A DNA stretch of 64,000 nucleotides. It comes from Caldisericales bacterium (lineage in GTDB: Bacteria > Caldisericota > Caldisericia > JAAYUI01). Numbering within the stretch: position 1 is the stretch's first letter; the number at the start of each line of letters is the position of its first letter. Positions 58,747-64,000 of the stretch are shown here, in pieces. Under the pieces are notes generated by a model. The model was not told where the DNA came from. It saw only the letters and a program-made list of their open reading frames with translations, and made no database searches. The stretch lies in NCBI GenBank assembly GCA_012517765.1, contig JAAYUI010000010.1, positions 104,558 through 168,557 of the forward strand, in the 5' to 3' direction. Both the position numbers and the translations under genes were made by a program.

Positions 58747-60041
58747 CAGTGGAATCTTTTGTTGTAAAGGGTGGCAGAAAACTTAGCGGCAAAGTACAAA
58801 TCTCCGGCGCCAAAAACGCTGTGATGCCGATCATAACGGCATGTGCAATGGTTGGCGGAGAAGTCGTCCTCCATAATGTACCCGATTCAATTGATCCGCT
58901 CACTTTGCTGGATGTGATGAAAAAGCTTGGCATGAAGATCAAGCAACTCTTACCCGGAACATGGTCTCTCTCATCAAATGGTGACCTGAAATCGGTTGTC
59001 GAGGGTGCCCAGACAGAGAAAATAAGGGGGAGCCAAACACTTTTGGGTGCCATACTGGCCAGAAAGGGCGAAGTGACCCTCCAGGCACTAGGCGGGTGCA
59101 GAATTGGCGCAAGGCCAATTGATCTCCATATCAAGGGCTTGAGGGCTCTTGGTGCCGAAGTTGAGATGGTAAAGGGCTCTGTTTTCGCAAAAGTAAATGG
59201 AAGGCTTAAAGGGGCAAATATATTTCTTGATTTTCCATCGGTAGGTGCAACAGAAAACATAATGCTTGCGGCATCAACAGCAGATGGGCAAACAATAATA
59301 GAAAATGCCGCTGCAGAGCCGGAGATTGAAGACTTGGCAAAATTCCTCAGGCTGTGCGGTGCAAAAATATCTGGCGATGGGACAAAAACAATCCAGATTG
59401 AGGGTGTTGAATCACTTAAAGGCACTCATCATTCAATAATACCAGACAGGATTGAAACTGGGACATTCATGATCGGGGCGGTAATGGCAGGTGGAGATGT
59501 CCTCATAGAGCAAGCACTGCCGTCAACCGTCGATTCTCTTATCTTCAAGCTCCAGGAGGCCGGAGTAATTGTTAGAATCGAAAACCACACTTCAATAAGG
59601 ATCAGAAACACTTCCAGACCAAAAGCCATAAATATAAAAACATTGCCATATCCAGGCTTTCCAACTGACCTGCAACCACAAACAACTGCAATGTGCTCGA
59701 TTGCTGATGGTGTTTCAGTGATTTCCGAATCAGTTTTTGAAAGCAGGTTTGGAGCAGTCCCCGAGCTTGTAAGAATGGGTGCCGAGATACAGGCAGAAGG
59801 TCATTCAGTCATTGTCAAAGGTGTTGAAAAACTCCAGGGTACCGAAGTGATAGCCCCTGATTTAAGGGGTGCCGTTGCACTCGTCCTGGCAGGGCTCTGT
59901 GCAGAAGGAACAACAAAAGTTGTCGGTGCGCACCACGCCGACAGGGGATATGAAAAATTCGAGATGAAGCTAAAGGGGATCGGCGCCGATATAGAAAGGG
60001 TGGCCGAAAACCAAACCAACCAGCATCCGGAGGAACAATGA
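58743..60041 (+). CDS. murA: UDP-N-acetylglucosamine 1-carboxyvinyltransferase
   Basis: FVVKGGRKLSGKVQISGAKNAVMPIITACAMVGGEVVLHNVPD; PGFPTDLQPQTTAMC; DLRGAVALVLAGLCAEG. GTG start at 58743 or 58749. Confidence 0.96.
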   Translation: MTVESFVVKGGRKLSGKVQISGAKNAVMPIITACAMVGGEVVLHNVPDSIDPLTLLDVMKKLGMKIKQLLPGTWSLSSNGDLKSVVEGAQTEKIRGSQTLLGAILARKGEVTLQALGGCRIGARPIDLHIKGLRALGAEVEMVKGSVFAKVNGRLKGANIFLDFPSVGATENIMLAASTADGQTIIENAAAEPEIEDLAKFLRLCGAKISGDGTKTIQIEGVESLKGTHHSIIPDRIETGTFMIGAVMAGGDVLIEQALPSTVDSLIFKLQEAGVIVRIENHTSIRIRNTSRPKAINIKTLPYPGFPTDLQPQTTAMCSIADGVSVISESVFESRFGAVPELVRMGAEIQAEGHSVIVKGVEKLQGTEVIAPDLRGAVALVLAGLCAEGTTKVVGAHHADRGYEKFEMKLKGIGADIERVAENQTNQHPEEQ

Positions 60042-61255
60042 TAGATTTTGAGTACACTTCAGAGCAAAATATGGTGGCAAAGATGGTCAGGGAGCTTGCA
60101 GCAAGGGAATTTGCACCGCGCATTAAGGAATGGGACGAAAAAGCGATTTTCGATCCTGGAGTCTTGCCAAAACTGGCCAGCCAAGGCATTCTTGGGCTTT
60201 CCACCCCTGAAAAGTATGGAGGGGCAGGTTTTGATTATGTTTCATTGGGGCTTGCCTGCGAGGAACTGGAATATGTAGACACAGCGCTTCGCGTTATTCT
60301 TTCTGTGCACATCGGGCTGGTTACGCTCCCAATACTCACATGGGGCAATGAAAAACAAAAGGCAAAATATCTGCCAGACCTCGCTTCCGGAAAGAGAATA
60401 GGTGCATTTGGGCTCACAGAACCAAACGCCGGTTCGGATGTTGTTGCGCTTGAAACAAAGGCCGAAAAAGATGGCGATGGGTGGCTTATTTCTGGCGAGA
60501 AGATGTGGATTTCCCTTGCAGATGTTGCCGGCACCTTCCTAGTCTTTGCATGGACCGACCAGGACAAGAGGAAAAAGAGGGACCACTCCGGAATTTCAGC
60601 TTTTGTGATTGAAAGAGGAATGCCCGGCATTACAACTGCCTCAATCCACGGCAAGCTCGGTGTCAGGGCTGGAAATACCGGCTCGATCTCGATGGAAAGG
60701 GTCAAGGTTGGCCCAGAGCACGTCCTCGGCGAAGTTGGCGAAGGGTTCAAGATAGCCATGTTCTGCCTCGACCAGGGCAGGTTCACCGTCGGCTGGGGTG
60801 CAACAGGCCTAGTGAAAGCATGTCTGGATGCCTCTGTCTCCTACGCCCTGTCCAGGGTCACTTTTGGAGTGCCAATCGGCCACCACCAATTGATAAAAGA
60901 GATGATCGGGAACATGAAGGTAAACTATGAGGCAAGCAGATTGCTTAACCTGCAGGCCGCATGGATGAAGAACAAGGGTTTGCGATGCACAAAAGAAACT
61001 GCGCAGGCAAAATGGTTTGCCTGCAATGCATCAGAAAAATCGGCCTCTGATTGCGTCCAGATCCACGGTGCATACGGCTTCTCCAATGAATTTCCGGCAG
61101 AGAGGTTTTACAGGAATGCTAAAGGCGCTGTGATTTATGAAGGTGCAAGGGAAATCCAGGCACTCATGGCCGCGGATTACGCCCTCGGGTTTAGGATAGA
61201 CAAACCGACCAGAAAATCACTCCCGCCACACCCATACCCGGAGAACTGGCAGTAA
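60038..61255 (+). CDS. Acyl-CoA dehydrogenase
   Basis: GAFGLTEPNAGSDVVALETKAEKDGDGWLISGEKMWIS; QIHGAYGFSNEFPAERFYRNAKGAVIYEGAREIQ. Confidence 0.94.
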   Translation: MIDFEYTSEQNMVAKMVRELAAREFAPRIKEWDEKAIFDPGVLPKLASQGILGLSTPEKYGGAGFDYVSLGLACEELEYVDTALRVILSVHIGLVTLPILTWGNEKQKAKYLPDLASGKRIGAFGLTEPNAGSDVVALETKAEKDGDGWLISGEKMWISLADVAGTFLVFAWTDQDKRKKRDHSGISAFVIERGMPGITTASIHGKLGVRAGNTGSISMERVKVGPEHVLGEVGEGFKIAMFCLDQGRFTVGWGATGLVKACLDASVSYALSRVTFGVPIGHHQLIKEMIGNMKVNYEASRLLNLQAAWMKNKGLRCTKETAQAKWFACNASEKSASDCVQIHGAYGFSNEFPAERFYRNAKGAVIYEGAREIQALMAADYALGFRIDKPTRKSLPPHPYPENWQ

Positions 61256-61264
61256 AACAAGCCA

Positions 61265-61305
61265 ATAACAAAACCCCCGCTTTTTTATGGCGGGGGTTTT
61301 GTTAT
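61265..61305. terminator. Bidirectional terminator between convergent genes
   Basis: Perfect 16-bp stem ATAACAAAACCCCCGC / GCGGGGGTTTTGTTAT, loop TTTTTTATG. Confidence 0.88.
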
Positions 61306-61307
61306 TA

Positions 61308-62369
61308 TCACCTTTTGACAAGCATTGTCTTATCAAAAGATCTCCAGTAGAGCTCTCGCTGGAAAATTTCACAGAATTGCCTTAGTGGAACCATGGGAAC
61401 TCCCTTTACTGTTTCATAAGGGGGTACAACCCATTGCTGCTTTTTCCCATCAATCTGGAATTCTTTTTTGCCAAGCGTAAATTTGACTTCCAGCCACTCC
61501 TTTTCAATGAACCTTCTAAAAGTCCAGAGTTTTGTTTTTTCATCATAGGAAGTGGTGTTTGAACTTGTGAAGTTTTCAAGAACCCATTTGCCAGGAACCA
61601 TCGTTGTTCCATTCCTTGTTTCCACCTTTGCGGGAAGAGTTTTCTTTTCTCCATTTACAAACGTTTCTCGTTCACCAATTTTCATCCATATATAGCCACC
61701 CCAGGAGGGTATATAAAAACTATCCAGTGCTGGTACACATTCATTTTTAACATCCGGATTGACAGCTTCCATTTTGTAAAGGCTCAGTTTTTTCCCATCA
61801 TATTTCCTAATATCAACATTGAAATTCCCGTCAGCAAAGAAACAGGACCCGGGAGGCAGCTTTTCTTTGCAATAGAACAATCTCACACCAAAATTTATTA
61901 ATGAGGATTCTGAGTCTCTATTGCGGTAAAGCCTCTTTATGTAGTAGAATCCGTTATCTTTATTCGATATGACCATGCCCAAATACAACCCTCTGTCGTA
62001 TGATGGGCCCAAAAATCTACAACGGAATGTATTTTCAAAACATTTTTTAACTTCTTCAGGAAAATTCTTGGCCGAGGGATCAAGCTTGACTGGATTGCCT
62101 TTGGCATCTTTTGCTGGTATGGCGAAAGTTTTACCATCTTTGGTGATTTCTGTGATTTTGTAGAAAGTAAAACCATTCTCACCGTATTCGGCAAGTGGCA
62201 TTTCCTTGTCAAGATAGAAAACATCTCTGTTTTTGTCGTATGATCTCAATACCATTATTTTGAATGGCTGCATTTTTTGTTTGGCTGTTTCTGTCCGTGC
62301 ACATGGAATGCACAAGCCTGTGATAATAATTAACGACACCAAGATGCTTATTTTAGAAGATTGTTTCAT
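61308..62369 (-). CDS. Secreted protein with C-terminal copper-amine-oxidase-N-like (stalk) domain
   Basis: Signal peptide MKQSSKISILVSLIIITGLCIPCARTE; NGEKKTLPAKVETRNGTTMVPGKWVLENF...VKGVPMVPLRQFCEIFQRELYW; SD AAGGAGG. Confidence 0.75.
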   Translation of the reverse strand: MKQSSKISILVSLIIITGLCIPCARTETAKQKMQPFKIMVLRSYDKNRDVFYLDKEMPLAEYGENGFTFYKITEITKDGKTFAIPAKDAKGNPVKLDPSAKNFPEEVKKCFENTFRCRFLGPSYDRGLYLGMVISNKDNGFYYIKRLYRNRDSESSLINFGVRLFYCKEKLPPGSCFFADGNFNVDIRKYDGKKLSLYKMEAVNPDVKNECVPALDSFYIPSWGGYIWMKIGERETFVNGEKKTLPAKVETRNGTTMVPGKWVLENFTSSNTTSYDEKTKLWTFRRFIEKEWLEVKFTLGKKEFQIDGKKQQWVVPPYETVKGVPMVPLRQFCEIFQRELYWRSFDKTMLVKR

Positions 62370-62388
62370 GTTTCCTCCTTGTTCCTTG

Positions 62389-64000
62389 CTATAGGCCTGT
62401 CAAATCCCAGTACCATAAGCCATCTTTGTCTTTTTTAAATCTAAATCCATCAGGTAGGCGGTAAAGAGAACCTTCTGTGAGATCAACACCACCGGAAAGA
62501 TGATTCCCATAATTATCACTATATCTTAAATTTGATCCCAATCTCCAAACTTTTCTATATCCAATTGAAGATGGATCATTCTCATTTTCAGCTAATGCAT
62601 AATCATACAAAACAATGAAGAGCTCTAAATCATTTTCGCTACAGCCAGAAGGTATACCAAAATCAACATCTTTACCTGTTCTAACTTCTGGGTTTTTGCC
62701 AGGTTGGACGAATATGCCTCTAAATTCACCATTCCCCATATTCATACTTATTGTTCCAGTTGTGGATCTGCCAATCGAATCATATATGCCAACTGATGAA
62801 AGGCCCTTTGATACACTATCGCATATTGAATTCCACATGCCTTTTAGTTCTGATGATGATGCAAGTTCAGCTTTCGATGTTCTTACACCATTCGAGTCTA
62901 CTTTAAACACATATGCAACACCAGATTCACCTTTAAGTCTACAAGCAACAATAGACCCTTCTGAATCTCTAATGACCCAATCATATTGTTCACCATCATC
63001 ATTAGGGTTATAATCTTCTGCAATTTCTTTCGCCTTTTCTTCATCAGCTACTTCGTCATTTAATAGTGTCATATCCACCATACTCGCAATCCCCTTCATT
63101 GGGAGAAGTATTGGCATCTCACTGACTTTATGCATAGAGCCCTCATCAGAGACGATTTGGCCATCCCTGAGGTCTTCCATGAACTTTTTTCTTTCTTCGT
63201 ATTCCTTTGATGTCTCACCACCATTGCTCTCAGGGGGGAGGTCCTGGTTCCTGCTGAAGTCAAGTCCCTGATCAAAGATTGATTTGTTGACCCATGAGTT
63301 GCCACCACCAGAGTAGCTGATGGAGATGCCACCTATGGACATGCTGTCCAGACTTGGTGGGCCAGACTGCCTGCCAGAGTGGGAGATGCCATCAGATGGT
63401 CCTGAAGGGGGAGCAAAGGAGCCAGGTTCACCACCAGAGGAGGAGCCAGCTGTGGTGGCAGAGGTGATGGAGTGGGAGAGCAGCTGTTCCTCAGGGAGGG
63501 AGGAGGTGGACATGGAGTTGATGGTAGAGATGGAGGTGGGATTGGGCATGGCTGGTGAGCCTGTTCCCTGGAGCAGGGTGCCTGTCTGTGGGTTGTAGTA
63601 GCCTGAGGAGAAGTAGAGGCCCGTTTCTGTATCAAGGATGGTCTGTGATGCTCCCATGAAGGTGAAGGGGTTTGGTATGGAGTCAGGGTTGGTCTGTGAG
63701 GTGATGTTGCCAAGGGTATCATAGGTGTAGGTGATCTTGGTGTCCTGGTTGGTGTCAGTTACCTTGAGGGTATTGCCATGTATGTCATAGTGGTAGTAGT
63801 AGGTGGAGGTGGTTGTTGTCTGTGATTCTCCAGTTCCTGTGTGTCTTGTCCATTCAAAGGAGATTGGCTGGCTGTTTGCTCCTATGTGGTATATGAGTTC
63901 CTGGTCCAAGAGGGTGGTTGTGGAGTCTCTCACTTTGTCTAACTCTATCTCTGTTATTGCTCCTCCTGCATAGTGGTACTTGTATGTGGTTACGTCTGTG
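62389..64000 (-). CDS. RHS-repeat protein, C-terminal part (partial, runs off the right edge)
   Basis: Frame open through 64000 (...TDVTTYKYHYAGGAITEIELDKVRD). RHS-type YYYHYDIHGNTLKVTDTNQDTKITYTYDTLGNITSQTNPD and core-like FTFMGASQTILDTETGLYFSSGYYNPQTGTLLQGTGSP, then a Ser/Gly/Pro-rich linker and an unrecognised C-terminal region. Confidence 0.85.
   Translation of the reverse strand, partial: TDVTTYKYHYAGGAITEIELDKVRDSTTTLLDQELIYHIGANSQPISFEWTRHTGTGESQTTTTSTYYYHYDIHGNTLKVTDTNQDTKITYTYDTLGNITSQTNPDSIPNPFTFMGASQTILDTETGLYFSSGYYNPQTGTLLQGTGSPAMPNPTSISTINSMSTSSLPEEQLLSHSITSATTAGSSSGGEPGSFAPPSGPSDGISHSGRQSGPPSLDSMSIGGISISYSGGGNSWVNKSIFDQGLDFSRNQDLPPESNGGETSKEYEERKKFMEDLRDGQIVSDEGSMHKVSEMPILLPMKGIASMVDMTLLNDEVADEEKAKEIAEDYNPNDDGEQYDWVIRDSEGSIVACRLKGESGVAYVFKVDSNGVRTSKAELASSSELKGMWNSICDSVSKGLSSVGIYDSIGRSTTGTISMNMGNGEFRGIFVQPGKNPEVRTGKDVDFGIPSGCSENDLELFIVLYDYALAENENDPSSIGYRKVWRLGSNLRYSDNYGNHLSGGVDLTEGSLYRLPDGFRFKKDKDGLWYWDLTGL

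Noticed and set aside
58730-59425. 231-aa minus-strand ORF within murA
   Set aside because: Fully antisense to murA; no recognisable motif.
63320-63722. Plus and minus alternative-frame ORFs in the RHS linker
   Set aside because: Low-complexity Glu/Met/Gly and Pro/Ser artefacts of the biased linker sequence.

Overview
This 64 kb bacterial window is gene-dense and organised in tightly coupled operons. I saw no phage, IS element, CRISPR array or rRNA. I do not assign a taxon; the lineage looks poorly characterised.

Main blocks, left to right:
(1) A minus-strand block running from 9158 down to 1: pseudokinase/AAA/TPR/GAF sensor, active Ser/Thr kinase with PEGA domain, secreted NHL/stalk-domain protein, and the start of a C25 (gingipain-like) peptidase.
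(2) The rimP-nusA-ylxR-infB-ylxP-rbfA-nrnA-truB-ribF translation operon, followed by methylmalonyl-CoA mutase and epimerase.
(3) A minus-strand ECF S-component - coaX - dus - lipoprotein block.
(4) A pyrR-pyrB-pyrC-pyrK-pyrD-pyrF-pyrE operon with an intergenic terminator before pyrB.
(5) A compact exosortase locus: an exosortase, a small membrane partner, and a large subtilisin-like protease with an IPTL/PEP-CTERM-like C-terminal sorting signal, driven by a consensus promoter that contains a dyad.
(6) tRNA-Glu and tRNA-Lys.
(7) prfA-prmC-trxB-pepQ, then butyrate kinase, crotonase, NHL/stalk, WecG/TagA, CsaB and ComF.
(8) mraY, M18 peptidase, dut, YdjC, PilM-like, plsY, sua5, rpiB, glyA, TagO-like, wecB, murA and acyl-CoA dehydrogenase.
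(9) A stalk-domain protein and an RHS-repeat protein running off the right edge.

The most interesting items are the exosortase/protease pair, the pseudokinase-kinase surface-sensing operon, a Shine-Dalgarno-masking inverted repeat ahead of an ECF transporter gene, and a set of SD-less genes whose -10 boxes lie 8-10 nt from the start codon (probable leaderless mRNAs). All calls come from reading the sequence and supplied ORFs; no database search was run.
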